Positions 7,906-16,909 of a stretch of DNA of 29,461 bases are shown piece by piece. The notes under the pieces are model-generated. The model did not search any database and was not told the origin of the DNA. It was given only the letters and a program-made list of their open reading frames with translations. The stretch lies in assembly GCA_016295665.1 (NCBI GenBank), contig JAEDKS010000005.1:1-29461 (forward strand), written 5' to 3'. Each line of letters opens with the position of its first letter. The stretch's first letter is position 1. Source of the stretch: Clostridia bacterium. GTDB lineage: Bacteria > Bacillota > Clostridia > Christensenellales > Aristaeellaceae. The translations under genes and the position numbers were made by a program.

Positions 7906-9168
7906 TCAGGCCCGGTGGCTCAGCACCGTGCGCTCGTAGTCACGAACCGTATCCAGCCACTCGCCGTCCTGGGGCACGCCGCACACGCGGCAGTACTCGG
8001 CCCAGATCTCGCCGAAGGGCAGGGTCTTGAGCTCCTCCTGCTTCACCAGCAGGGCGGTGAAGTCGCCCTCGTCCTGCAGCTGCTTCAGGGACTCGTTGGG
8101 GGTGACCAGGGCCATCAGCAGCGCCTTCTGCAGGTTGCGCACGCCCACCGTCCAGGCGGCGATGCGGTTGATGGAGGCATCGAAGTAGTCCAGGGCGATC
8201 TTGACGGAGCCCTCCAGACCACCGCAGCGCACGATCTCCTTGCAGATCTCCCGGGTCTCGTCGTCCAGCAGCACCACATGGTCGCTGTCCCAGCGGATGG
8301 GGCGGGTGATGTGCAGCGCGATCTCCGGGAAGAAGGCCAGCAGCGCCGGAATCTTGTCGGAGACCACCTCGGTGGGATGGTAGTGACCGTTGTCCATCAG
8401 CGGGATGCACTTGTCCCTGTTCATGGCGGCGTAGGAGAGGGCGAACTCGCTGGAACCCACGGTGTAGGCCTCCACGCCGATGCCGAACACCTTGCTCTCG
8501 ATGCAGGGCTTGACGAGGTTGAAATCATAGGGCTCGGAGAGAATCTGGTCGATGGCGTCCCGGTAGCGCTGACGCGGGCCCAGGCGGTCGGCGGGAATGT
8601 CCTTGTAGCCGTCGCCGGTCCAGATGTTCATGACGCAGGGCTCGCCCAGCTCCTCCGCCAGGTAGGTGCTGATGCGGATGCTGGCCTTGCCGTGCTCAAT
8701 CCAGAAGCGGCGGGTCTCCTCATCGGGGGAGGAGAGGGTCAGCGGATCACATTTCGGGTGGGAGAAGAAGGTGGGGTTGAAGTCCGCGCCCATGTTGTGC
8801 TTCTTGCAGAACGCCACCCAGCGCTTGAAGTGCTTCGGCCCGATCTGATCCCGATCCACCCAGCCGCCGTTCTCCTCGTCGAAGATGGCGTAGTTGGCGT
8901 GCAGGTTTAGCTTCTTCCGGCCGGGGCACAGGGAGAGCATCAGGTCCATGTCGGCCATCAGCTCCTCGGGGGTGCGGGCGCGTCCGGGGTAGTTGCCGGT
9001 GGTCTGGATGCCGCCGGTCAGGGGCTTGCTGGGATCGGTGTCAAAGCCGCGCACGTCGTCGCCCTGCCAGCAGTGGATGGACACGGGGACGGTCTTCAGC
9101 TTCGCAATCGCGGCGTCCGTATCGACGCCGAGGGCCTGGTACCTTGCCTTGGCTTCCGTGTAGCTCAT
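7906..9168 (-). CDS. rhaA: L-rhamnose isomerase
   Basis: 420 residues, the usual RhaA length. It converts L-rhamnose to L-rhamnulose with divalent metals in a TIM barrel. Visible motifs include VSIHCWQGDDV (29-39), FNPTFFSHPKC (130-140), GVEAYTVGSSEF with metal ligand E233, MDNGHYHPTE (D259, H262, H264), LHITRPIRWDSDH (H286, D294, D296). The ATG has GGAGG 7 bases upstream and overlaps the rhaB stop as ATGA, so translation is coupled to rhaB. Confidence 0.97.
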   Translation of the reverse strand: MSYTEAKARYQALGVDTDAAIAKLKTVPVSIHCWQGDDVRGFDTDPSKPLTGGIQTTGNYPGRARTPEELMADMDLMLSLCPGRKKLNLHANYAIFDEENGGWVDRDQIGPKHFKRWVAFCKKHNMGADFNPTFFSHPKCDPLTLSSPDEETRRFWIEHGKASIRISTYLAEELGEPCVMNIWTGDGYKDIPADRLGPRQRYRDAIDQILSEPYDFNLVKPCIESKVFGIGVEAYTVGSSEFALSYAAMNRDKCIPLMDNGHYHPTEVVSDKIPALLAFFPEIALHITRPIRWDSDHVVLLDDETREICKEIVRCGGLEGSVKIALDYFDASINRIAAWTVGVRNLQKALLMALVTPNESLKQLQDEGDFTALLVKQEELKTLPFGEIWAEYCRVCGVPQDGEWLDTVRDYERTVLSHRA

Positions 9169-10466
9169 GATTCGACCTCCATCTGGATTTTCAGATTGCC
9201 CAGCGCCGTGGCCTCGATGGGCAGGGCGATGACCTGCTTGCCCGTGGCCTGCTGGGTCAGATCATTCAGGTAATGGTTCTTGGCGCCGCCGCCCACGATG
9301 TAGAGCTTCTCATAGCGGCGTCCCGTGTTGGTCTCCAGCTCCCGGATGGCATCCCGGTAGCTCAGCGCCAGACTGCGGTAGGCGCAGCGGAAGTAGTCGC
9401 CGAGGGTGTGCAGCGCGCCGCCGGTGGCCTCGTCGAAGGCGGCCTTCATGCTCTCCGGGGCCAGGAAGGCGGGGGCGTTCGCGTCGATGAGCGCGTCGCA
9501 GGCGCTCTCCTCCGCTGCCTTCACCAGCGCCGGGAAGGGCGTGTCCGGGCACAGCTCACGCTGCAGGCTGTTCACCAGCCACATGCCCATGATGTTCTTC
9601 TGGTAGCGGTTGTAGCCCACGCCGCCCTCGTTGGAGTAGTTGGCCTGCTCGCTGCCCTCGTCGGTCAGGGGCTTCTCCGTCTTGACCCCCAGCAGGGACC
9701 AGGTGCCGGAGGAAATGTAGGGCTCGTTGCCCTCCATGGGGATGCCCTCCACGGCGGAGCCGGTGTCGTGGGTGGCGCACAGCACCACCGGGCAGCTGCC
9801 GCCCACCTGCCGGGCGATCTCCGCCTTCAGCGGGCCCAGCACCGTGCCGGGGCGGGAAAGCGCCGGGAACAGCTGGCGGGGAAGCCCCAGCGCGTCCGTC
9901 ACCTCCAGGTCGAAAGCGCCGGTCCGGGCGTTCACCAGGCCGGTGGTGGTGGCGTTGGTGTACTCCCGGGCCTGTACGCCGGTCAGGCGGTACATCAGGT
10001 ACTCCGGCAGCATCAGCATGCCCGTCACGCCCTCCAGACGACCGGCGAGTTTGTCGGCACAGAGCTGGTAGATGGTATTGAAGGGCTGGAACTGGCAGCC
10101 GGTGTGGCGGTACAGCGTGGAGAAGGGTACCTGCGCATGCACCTTGGGGATGACGGCCTCGGTGCGGCTGTCCCGGTAGGCGTAGCAGGGCATGACCGGC
10201 TCCTCACCCCGGAGCAGCACATAGTCCACGCCCCAGGTGTCGATGGACAGGCTGGTGATGTCCGGGCAGACCGCCATGGCCCTGCCGATGCCTGTGATGA
10301 CGTGGTTCACCAGACCCTCCACGTCCCAGATCAGGTGTCCGTCCTGCTCCTGGACGCCGTTGGGAAAGCGGTAGACCTCCTCGGTGCGCAGTTCGCCATC
10401 CTCCCGCCAGCCGAGGATGTGGCGTCCGCTGGACGCGCCGATGTCAATGGCAAGATACTTGTTCAT
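9165..10466 (-). CDS. rhaB: Rhamnulokinase
   Basis: FGGY-type sugar kinase, 433 residues, phosphorylating L-rhamnulose at O1. N-terminal phosphate-binding motif DIGASSGRH (8-16), SIDTWGVDY (74-82), catalytic aspartate probably D234 in ATHDTGSAV, and the C-terminal ATP-site motif VGGGAKN. The in-frame upstream ATG at 10493 is rejected: the ATG at 10466 gives MNKYLAIDIG, has AAAGGA 5 bases upstream, and overlaps the preceding stop as ATGA. It is coupled to both neighbours. Confidence 0.96.
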   Translation of the reverse strand: MNKYLAIDIGASSGRHILGWREDGELRTEEVYRFPNGVQEQDGHLIWDVEGLVNHVITGIGRAMAVCPDITSLSIDTWGVDYVLLRGEEPVMPCYAYRDSRTEAVIPKVHAQVPFSTLYRHTGCQFQPFNTIYQLCADKLAGRLEGVTGMLMLPEYLMYRLTGVQAREYTNATTTGLVNARTGAFDLEVTDALGLPRQLFPALSRPGTVLGPLKAEIARQVGGSCPVVLCATHDTGSAVEGIPMEGNEPYISSGTWSLLGVKTEKPLTDEGSEQANYSNEGGVGYNRYQKNIMGMWLVNSLQRELCPDTPFPALVKAAEESACDALIDANAPAFLAPESMKAAFDEATGGALHTLGDYFRCAYRSLALSYRDAIRELETNTGRRYEKLYIVGGGAKNHYLNDLTQQATGKQVIALPIEATALGNLKIQMEVES

Positions 10467-11245
10467 GGTACATCCTTTCCGAAGACTTCCCATTCAATCA
10501 GCGCCGGGAAGGCGGATGGGTCGTCGCTCTTGTTCATGCGCTCCAGGCGCATCCAGGTCACGCGGTGGGGGCCCAGCGGGATGTGCTGCCGGTTGCCGGT
10601 CTTTTCCAGATCATAGGCCACCTCGGTGCCGTCGCTGAGCACCACATGACCGCTCGTCCAGTAGGCGTCGTGGGGGAAGTCGGCGCGCAGGGTCAGCGCC
10701 ATCTCGTCCACGTCCACCTCCCGACCGAACTCCAGCAGGCACCAGGCGTCCTCCCGGGCACCGATGCCCCAGCTCTGGAAGGGCCACTCGCCGTGGTAGC
10801 TGCTGATGCGCACCCCGTCGATGACGTTCCGGGCCGCGAAGCAGCTCTCGCCCCGGGTCTCCACGTTGGCGGTGCAGTGGGGATAGAAGTCGGTGTCGCC
10901 CCGCAGGTCGGCAGGATTGCAGGCCACGTTGCGCCGCTGCCCCACCTCCTCCGGGCGCAGGGCGCGGGCCGTGATCAGGTGGCGCCCGCCCTGGAAGGCC
11001 ACGGGGCAGTAGGCCAGGCGATGCTCGCCCGCGGGAACGGGCCAGGTCATCCGGCCCTGAGGCAGATAGACCTCGCCGGGCAGGAGCGTGGTGTCCAGCT
11101 GCACCCACAGGTGGGGCGTATCGCTGGTGATGACGATGGTGTCGCCGTTCTCGTACACCCGGTCAACGCGCAGCAGCGCCTCGGTTTCGTGGGAGCCCTC
11201 CGCCAGCGTCTCGCCCGAGGCGGAGCGTACCTTGATCGTGATCAT
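10463..11245 (-). CDS. Discoidin (F5/8 type C)-like protein of unknown function
   Basis: 260 residues without a signal peptide or membrane segment. The first ~95 residues look like a beta-sandwich (alternating hydrophobic strands, PVPAGEHRLAY). Residues from about 105 carry a discoidin/F5-8C-like pattern: CFAARNVIDGVRISSYHGEW, then WCLLEFGREVDVDEMALTLRADFP. Such domains usually bind carbohydrate, often outside the cell, so a cytoplasmic form inside a catabolic operon is odd. ATG 8 bases after AAGGAG; stop overlaps rhaB start (ATGA). Possible roles include a carbohydrate-binding or accessory protein; no catalytic residue can be named. Confidence 0.75.
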   Translation of the reverse strand: MITIKVRSASGETLAEGSHETEALLRVDRVYENGDTIVITSDTPHLWVQLDTTLLPGEVYLPQGRMTWPVPAGEHRLAYCPVAFQGGRHLITARALRPEEVGQRRNVACNPADLRGDTDFYPHCTANVETRGESCFAARNVIDGVRISSYHGEWPFQSWGIGAREDAWCLLEFGREVDVDEMALTLRADFPHDAYWTSGHVVLSDGTEVAYDLEKTGNRQHIPLGPHRVTWMRLERMNKSDDPSAFPALIEWEVFGKDVP

Positions 11246-11258
11246 CGCTTGCTCTCCT

Positions 11259-12368
11259 TCAGCGCCACAGCATCGGGTCGGTGCCCAGCAGCTTGGCGAT
11301 GGCTTCGGTGAAGAAATAGTCGCCGTAGGTGATGTTCGTGTGGCGGCCCGCGCCGTCGTCGTGATAGCTGGCGGTGCAGTGGGTCAGCACGCCCTGACTG
11401 CCCTCCGTCCAGTCGCAGCAGTGGTCGATCAGGCCGTCCAGCAGGCGCTCGGCAGCCTCCTGATAGGCGGCGTTGCCGGTTGCGCGGGCCAGCTCGATCA
11501 GGCCGCAGGCACCGCAGGCGCCGGCGATGTTGTCGATGCGCTCCTCCCCGGCGGGCTGGCAGAAGTCGCAGTCCGTGAGGCCGTCGGGCCGGATGTGGGC
11601 CACGAAGTAGTCCGCGATCCTCCGGGCAGCCGAGAGGTACCGCTCGTCGCCGGTGTTCAGGTAGGCCAGGGTGAAGCCGTACAGGCCCCAGGACTGGCCC
11701 CGGCTCCAGCTGGAGCCCAGGCAGTAGCCCTGCCCGGCGATCTCCTGCACGCGGCGGCCCGTCTCCGGGTCAAACTCGATGATGTGGCTCACCGAGCCGT
11801 TCTCCCGCAGGAACTCCCGCAGGGTGGTGTCGGCGTGGATGCGCGCCACCTTCGCGAAGCGCGGATCCTCCGTCTGCCGGGAGGCCCAGAACAGCAGGGA
11901 CAGGTTCATCATGCAGTCGATGATGGCGTAGCCCATCTTCTGCTTTTCGTTCCAGGCGCGGATGTAGCCCACGGGGTTGAAGCGGCCCATGAGCAGGCTG
12001 GCGGCATGCAGGGTATCGGTGCGGGCCTGCTCGTCGCCGGTCAGCTTGTAGTCCGCGCCGGTGGACAGCAGGTACATGAAGCCCACGTCGTGGTTGAGCA
12101 GCCGGTAGGTGCGCAGCTCTGCCGTCAGGATCGCCTCGCAGCGCCGGGCCTCCTGCAGGAAGCTCTCGTCGCGGGTCATGGTGTACAGCTGCCACATCAG
12201 GCCGGGCCAGAAGCCGCCCGTCCACCAGCTGTTGCCGTCATAGGGAGAGGTGATCCAGCGACCGCCCTCGCTCTTGTAGGGGAGGATGCCCTCCTTCGCC
12301 GCCAGCTCCGCGGAGCGGCGGAACTTCTTCGCCAGCCTTGCGGCGATGTCTTCAGCACGATTCTGCAA
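11259..12368 (-). CDS. GH88-type unsaturated glucuronyl/galacturonyl hydrolase
   Basis: 369 residues, the normal length of GH88 enzymes, which hydrate the C4=C5 double bond of a delta-4,5 uronate at the non-reducing end of lyase products and release the keto acid. An (alpha/alpha)6 barrel with WWTGGFWPGLMW (48-59), LLNHDVGF (D94) and AIIDCMMNLSLLFWA (D151) corresponds to the two catalytic aspartates of Bacillus UGL; SSWSRGQSWGLYGF and GDYFFTEAIAKLL follow. Start is TTG at 12368: it is the only start near AGAGGAGG (9-base gap), and it lies inside the end of the DUF2264 gene (17-base overlap). No signal peptide, so cytoplasmic. GH105 is the related alternative. Confidence 0.9.
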   Translation of the reverse strand: MQNRAEDIAARLAKKFRRSAELAAKEGILPYKSEGGRWITSPYDGNSWWTGGFWPGLMWQLYTMTRDESFLQEARRCEAILTAELRTYRLLNHDVGFMYLLSTGADYKLTGDEQARTDTLHAASLLMGRFNPVGYIRAWNEKQKMGYAIIDCMMNLSLLFWASRQTEDPRFAKVARIHADTTLREFLRENGSVSHIIEFDPETGRRVQEIAGQGYCLGSSWSRGQSWGLYGFTLAYLNTGDERYLSAARRIADYFVAHIRPDGLTDCDFCQPAGEERIDNIAGACGACGLIELARATGNAAYQEAAERLLDGLIDHCCDWTEGSQGVLTHCTASYHDDGAGRHTNITYGDYFFTEAIAKLLGTDPMLWR

Positions 12369-14166
12369 GGTTTCTTACCTCCTCTGGAATTGCGTCGGGA
12401 ATGTCATCGCCGGTGGCGGCGTAGACGGCACAGATCAGGGTCGTTTCGCCGGGCGCGATCTGCGCCAGCAGCGTGGGCAGCACGGTGCGCGGCTCGATCA
12501 GGTTGGTGTTGGCCTCGGGGGAGATGACGGTGGCCTCCGCGTAGCCCCGCAGGCCGTAGATGACGGAGGTGCCGAAGGGCCCATGGGCCGCAGCGCAGCT
12601 CTCCGTGGTCTCGCAGGTGGTGCGCACCCGGTCACAGGGCCGTTTGCCGGGCTTGTCCCGACAGACGGCGAAGGCACCCTCCGCCGCCTCAAAGGCGTGT
12701 TCCGCGTGGAGCACATGCTTGCGGATATGCCACAGGCCGCAGGCGGGGACGGGGAGAATGACCGTGTCGATGCGCAGTCCCTCGCAGGGGCTCCAGGTGA
12801 AGGTCACCCGGTCGGGCTCCACGGCGTAGCGCTCGCAGCCGCTCCGGGCGTGCCACAGATCCCTGCCGGTGCGCTTTACCGCCAGCATGCTGTCGTAGGC
12901 GCCCTTGTTCAGCGTGCCGGCCTCCTTGACCACCGAGAAGCCGAAGTGGGTCGAGTAGGCGAACTTCTCGTACTTCTCGTCCTCGTGCATGTGCTCGTAG
13001 GCGTGGTTGCCGGCGGTGTAGGAGATGACCTGGGTGTTGTCCGCGTCCCGGGTCAACAGCTGCAGCGCCTGCGTCTCACAGAGTACATTCGGCACCGGGC
13101 ATGGTTTTTCCTCCGTCTGCCAAAAAGGATGTTCCTCCGGAAGGGCCAGGGGCACAAAGGCCTTGAAGCTCCAGTAGGGGGAGCCGGGGGCGTTGTACCC
13201 CTCGGAGATGACCAGGTTGGGATAGCCGTAGCCCACGCTCAGCACGCCGTCCCGGTCGAAGATGGGCCGGGAGAACCAGTACCGCATATTGCGCAGCAGC
13301 AGGCCCTTGATCTCGCCCCAGCCGATGTCCTCCGTGGTGACCTCCGCCAGCGCGCAGGCCGACCAGAAGGAGCCCTGGGCGAAGCGGTAGGTCTGGCTGC
13401 GCCCGTAGGGGAGGGCCCGGCCCTGCCCATCAAACCAGCAGGCGAAGCGGGGCATCATCAGCCGGGTGCGCGCAAGGAAGCGCTCACAGCGCTCTGGGTC
13501 GCGCTTCATCATGGCGCGGGCGTACACCAGACCATAGTAGTGGAAGCCCCACAGGGTATAGTAGTCCCGCTGGGTGGGCTTGTCGAAGTACCAGCCGTCG
13601 CCGGTGTAGTGGCTCTCCAGCTCGTCCAGGTCGGCGGCGAGCCGCGCCTCATCCGCCTCCCGCCCGATGGACAGGAAGCCGATGTTCACCAGCACCCGGA
13701 AGAATTTCCAGTTGTTCTTCGGCATGTCATGCTGGTTGATCTGGTTCAGCCAGCGGTACAGGTTCTCCTGCGCCTCGGCGGGCAGCTCGTCGTAGAAGCG
13801 ATCCGGCACGAAGCAGAGCCCCATGCCCATGACCGCCATCTCCACCATCCGCTGGTCAAAGGAGCCGATGTCGCCCCAGTACTCCTCGTGCCGGGGGTCG
13901 GTGCCGTGGATGATGCCCTCCTTCCACAGCGCCCAGTAGGGCTCCACCTCCGGGACGCGGCCCATCAGCATGGGCACCAGCGCCCAAAGCACCCGGGAGA
14001 AGCCCTCCATGCCCGCCACGGCCTCGTCGTAGTGCGCGGTGGTGGCGCTGAGCATCAGGCGGGCCTTGCCGGGCGTGAGATAGGCTGTCAGCGGGCGGAT
14101 CATGCTGATGGCGGCGTCGATCATGTCCTGCCGCGTCTTCAGCGGGTTATTTTGAACCGGATTCAT
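12352..14166 (-). CDS. DUF2264 family protein, probable glycoside hydrolase
   Basis: 604 residues. The N-terminal ~370 residues have the helical-barrel look of DUF2264 proteins: EGFSRVLWALVPML, GTDPRHEEYWGDIGSFDQRMVEMAVMG, NNWKFFRVLVNIG, GDGWYFDKPTQRDYYTLWGFHYYGL. The C-terminal part is a beta-rich domain ending in AAVYAATG. I recall with modest certainty that some DUF2264-like proteins are now CAZy GH154 beta-glucuronidases. No signal peptide. ATG 10 bases after GGAGG; it begins within the last 20 bases of the lyase gene and its end overlaps the GH88 gene, so these three genes are translationally coupled. Confidence 0.87.
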   Translation of the reverse strand: MNPVQNNPLKTRQDMIDAAISMIRPLTAYLTPGKARLMLSATTAHYDEAVAGMEGFSRVLWALVPMLMGRVPEVEPYWALWKEGIIHGTDPRHEEYWGDIGSFDQRMVEMAVMGMGLCFVPDRFYDELPAEAQENLYRWLNQINQHDMPKNNWKFFRVLVNIGFLSIGREADEARLAADLDELESHYTGDGWYFDKPTQRDYYTLWGFHYYGLVYARAMMKRDPERCERFLARTRLMMPRFACWFDGQGRALPYGRSQTYRFAQGSFWSACALAEVTTEDIGWGEIKGLLLRNMRYWFSRPIFDRDGVLSVGYGYPNLVISEGYNAPGSPYWSFKAFVPLALPEEHPFWQTEEKPCPVPNVLCETQALQLLTRDADNTQVISYTAGNHAYEHMHEDEKYEKFAYSTHFGFSVVKEAGTLNKGAYDSMLAVKRTGRDLWHARSGCERYAVEPDRVTFTWSPCEGLRIDTVILPVPACGLWHIRKHVLHAEHAFEAAEGAFAVCRDKPGKRPCDRVRTTCETTESCAAAHGPFGTSVIYGLRGYAEATVISPEANTNLIEPRTVLPTLLAQIAPGETTLICAVYAATGDDIPDAIPEEVRNLAESC

Positions 14167-15991
14167 CGTCTGAACACCTCCGAATCACAAAAGTTGCTTC
14201 GTGGGAGAGCGCCTCGGGCGCGGTGAGCATCACATGCCACAGGCTGCCGGGGAAGCAGCGGGCCATGCGCGGGTCGGTGATGGGCAGCTCCGCCACGGTC
14301 ATGGTGAGCGCGGGGGACTCGGGCAGCTCCATGCGGACGGGGCCGATGCGGAGCGCGTTTCCGTCCCGCTCCGGCGGATAGCGCAACATAAACGACCAGG
14401 TGACGGGCTGCGGCGCACGGGTTTCAATGCTGTCCCGGAGGGTCAGCGTGCCCGCCGCGTCCAGACACAGCGCCCGGTGGCAGCGCGTGACCCCCGAGCG
14501 GGGATCATAGGCCGATGCGAAGGACACCATCACGCCGTCCGGGGAGGCCTCGGCTAAGTCGGCGCGGAAGCCGCGGCCCGGCTGCTGCTCCATGCCGCCG
14601 ATGAGCGGCACGTTATGATACAGGGAGCGCACGTTCCAGAGCGTGTAGCGGGCGTCGGAGAAGGTGGTGGCGGTGTAGGTCATGTTGCCCGCGTCCACCA
14701 GCACCGGGTCGCCGTCCACATACAGCATGAAGGAACCCACGTCGTTGTGATTGTGGCTTTCGCCGTTGTGACCGCCCTTGGCGATCAGGATGCTGCGTGA
14801 GCGCTCCAGCACCCGCACCTGCAGGTCGGGGAGCCATACGTCCCGGGGGAGCGCTGCCTCGGCGGTGACTTTTGCCGGGGCGTGGAAAACCTGATTCAGC
14901 AGCCGCCAGAGCTGCGCTGTGTCCCCGAGACGATCCGCCAGACGGCCCCGCAGGCTGCTCCCTGCGGCGACCAGGCGATCATCGCCGATGCGCTCGCCGG
15001 CAAGCTGCAGCCGCTCGCCGCAGAGCAGGGGACGGGCATCGCAGTCCGCGAAGTTCACGAACCAGCCCTTCTCCAGCTGCATCAGCGCCGGGAAGCGCAG
15101 CACGGCCCGCAGCTTGGGGTTGTCCCAGAAGGCCATCCGCCCGCCGGTCACCCGCTCCAGCAGCTCCAGGCAGTCCAGCAGGGCGCCGCCCGCCATGTCC
15201 CAGTAGCCGGCGCCCTCGTCGCAGCCCCCGTCCTCCGGCAGGATGGCCAGGAACCGGTCCAGCATCCGGCAGCCCCGCTCCAGCAGCTCCGCCAGACGCA
15301 GCCGGTCGTCCACCCAAAGGGTGGCGGTGAGCATCACGTTGGACACGATCCACGGCGTCCAGTTGCACAGGTCGCGGCGGATGAAGCCCATCCACCAGTA
15401 GTCGTCCCGGGTCATGAAGGGCACCAGAATGCGCCGCTCAATCTCCAGGCGCACGCGGCGCCGCAGCACCGGCGCCTGCCGATCCAGCTGCGGCCCCAGC
15501 ATGGCGCAGACGAAGGACAGAATCATGGCGGTCTGCGCCGCGAAAAGGTCGATGTAGGGATTCTGCACGTCCGGCAGGGGACGCTCCCTCGCCGGGCGCA
15601 TGCCCTCGTGGGAGGAGCCGTTGTGGGCGCTGATGACCCAGGAGCTCTCCTCGCAGATGCACCACAGGCCGTCGATGACCGCGTCCAGGTCATCCTCCGT
15701 GCCGCTGACGCAGCAGCCCAGCAGCGCCGCTGCCAGCTTGCGGCGACGGGTGAAGTAGGGTGTTTCATAGGCCGCACGGCTGCCGCTGCGGACAAAGGCC
15801 ATGAAGGCCGTGGCGGGCAGGAGGGGATATGGAACCTCGCGATACTGCGCCGCGAGCTCCTTCAGCTCCTGCCGCACCGCCTCCGGCAGCCCGTCCCAGG
15901 CGGCACGGTCGTCCATGGACGGAAAGGGGCAGCCCCCCGTGCCCTCCATCAGACTGATCAGCGGATGCTCATCAAGAAAACTGCCAAGCAC
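14147..15991 (-). CDS. Heparinase II/III-family protein, putative polysaccharide/oligosaccharide lyase
   Basis: 614 residues. An N-terminal alpha/alpha toroid with EGMRPARERPLPDVQNPYIDLF and DLCNWTPWIVSNVM, then DEGAGYWDMAGGALLDCLE (candidate catalytic Y263), then a beta-sandwich opened by the heparinase II/III signature ESHNHNDVGSFMLYVDGDP (H413 and H415) and LVDAG. Members cleave uronate glycosidic bonds by beta-elimination. There is no signal peptide, so it should act on imported oligosaccharides. Start GTG at 15991 with an AAAGGGG ribosome binding site 8 bases upstream; 35 bases after the permease gene. Substrate could be Rha-GlcA, rhamnogalacturonan or another uronide; context favours a rhamnose-uronate bond. 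Confidence 0.85.
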   Translation of the reverse strand: MLGSFLDEHPLISLMEGTGGCPFPSMDDRAAWDGLPEAVRQELKELAAQYREVPYPLLPATAFMAFVRSGSRAAYETPYFTRRRKLAAALLGCCVSGTEDDLDAVIDGLWCICEESSWVISAHNGSSHEGMRPARERPLPDVQNPYIDLFAAQTAMILSFVCAMLGPQLDRQAPVLRRRVRLEIERRILVPFMTRDDYWWMGFIRRDLCNWTPWIVSNVMLTATLWVDDRLRLAELLERGCRMLDRFLAILPEDGGCDEGAGYWDMAGGALLDCLELLERVTGGRMAFWDNPKLRAVLRFPALMQLEKGWFVNFADCDARPLLCGERLQLAGERIGDDRLVAAGSSLRGRLADRLGDTAQLWRLLNQVFHAPAKVTAEAALPRDVWLPDLQVRVLERSRSILIAKGGHNGESHNHNDVGSFMLYVDGDPVLVDAGNMTYTATTFSDARYTLWNVRSLYHNVPLIGGMEQQPGRGFRADLAEASPDGVMVSFASAYDPRSGVTRCHRALCLDAAGTLTLRDSIETRAPQPVTWSFMLRYPPERDGNALRIGPVRMELPESPALTMTVAELPITDPRMARCFPGSLWHVMLTAPEALSHEATFVIRRCSDDESGSK

Positions 15992-16026
15992 AGAGACTGC
16001 CCCTTTCGGTATGATCTGGTATTATT

Positions 16027-16896
16027 TTACCCCTTCAGACCGGATGTTGCAATACCTTCAATGAAATACTTCTGCAGACAGAGGAACACGATGGAGACGG
16101 GAATCAGGGAGACGACCGAGGCCGCCATGATGAGATGGTAGTCACTGGAGTTCTCCTGAATGAAGCGCCGCAGACCGACCTGCACGGTCTTGACCGAGTC
16201 GTGGGACAGGTAGATCATGGGGCCCATGTAGTCGTTCCAGGTGCCCACGAAGGTGAAGATGACCAGGGTGGCGATGGCAGCCTTGGACAGCGGCAGCATG
16301 ATGCGCGCCCAGATGCCGTACTCGCTCAGGCCGTCGATGCGGGCGGCCTCGCACAGCTCGGAGGGAATGCCCTGATAGAACTGACGCATCAGGAACACGC
16401 CGAAGGCCGAGAACGCCTGCAGCACCATGATGGCCTGCAGGTTATCGTACAGGCCGAAGGCGCGCATTTCGATGAACTGCGGAATCATGTAGGTCTGCCA
16501 CGGCACGGCGATGGTGGCGATGTAGCACAGGAACAGCGTGTCCCTGCCGCGGAAATGCAGCTTGGCAAAGGCATAGGCGGCAAAGGAGGAGGTGAGCGTC
16601 TGAATCAGGGTCACGCTCAGCGCCACGATGGCGGTGTTCCTGAAGAACATGAGCATGGGCACCTTGGTCCAGATGACCAGGTAGTTCTCCCAGTGGAACG
16701 TCTCCGGAATCCACTTCATGGGGAAGGAGAAAACCTCGCGATCCAGCTTGAGGGAGGCGGAGAGCATCCATACAAAGGGAATCAGCGTGAAGAGGGCCAG
16801 GCCGATCAGCACGATGTACAGAAACACCTTGCCGACATGCTGCATGGCCCGATTATCCTTGCGTACCGTTTTCAGCTTGTATCCGGACATATTCAT
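16027..16896 (-). CDS. Carbohydrate ABC transporter permease, MalG type
   Basis: 289 residues with six predicted helices, the first at about 22-45 (FLYIVLIGLALFTLIPFVW). The ATPase-docking EAA motif lies at 183-202 (EAARIDGLSEYGIWARIMLP). It is one half of the membrane channel of a CUT1 importer. The start is chosen as the ATG at 16896 with AAAGGAGG 4 bases upstream; an ATG two codons later would have a 10-base gap. A further in-frame ATG at 16917 lacks a ribosome binding site and overlaps the upstream permease. No ATPase gene is in the operon, so a shared MsmK-type ATPase elsewhere is expected. Confidence 0.94.
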   Translation of the reverse strand: MNMSGYKLKTVRKDNRAMQHVGKVFLYIVLIGLALFTLIPFVWMLSASLKLDREVFSFPMKWIPETFHWENYLVIWTKVPMLMFFRNTAIVALSVTLIQTLTSSFAAYAFAKLHFRGRDTLFLCYIATIAVPWQTYMIPQFIEMRAFGLYDNLQAIMVLQAFSAFGVFLMRQFYQGIPSELCEAARIDGLSEYGIWARIMLPLSKAAIATLVIFTFVGTWNDYMGPMIYLSHDSVKTVQVGLRRFIQENSSDYHLIMAASVVSLIPVSIVFLCLQKYFIEGIATSGLKG

Positions 16897-16909
16897 CCTG
16901 CCTCCTTTC

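Noticed and set aside
7042..8910. 622-codon plus-strand frame
   Set aside because: Antisense to rhaD and rhaA, whose catalytic residues are unmistakable; composition is typical of a shadow frame.
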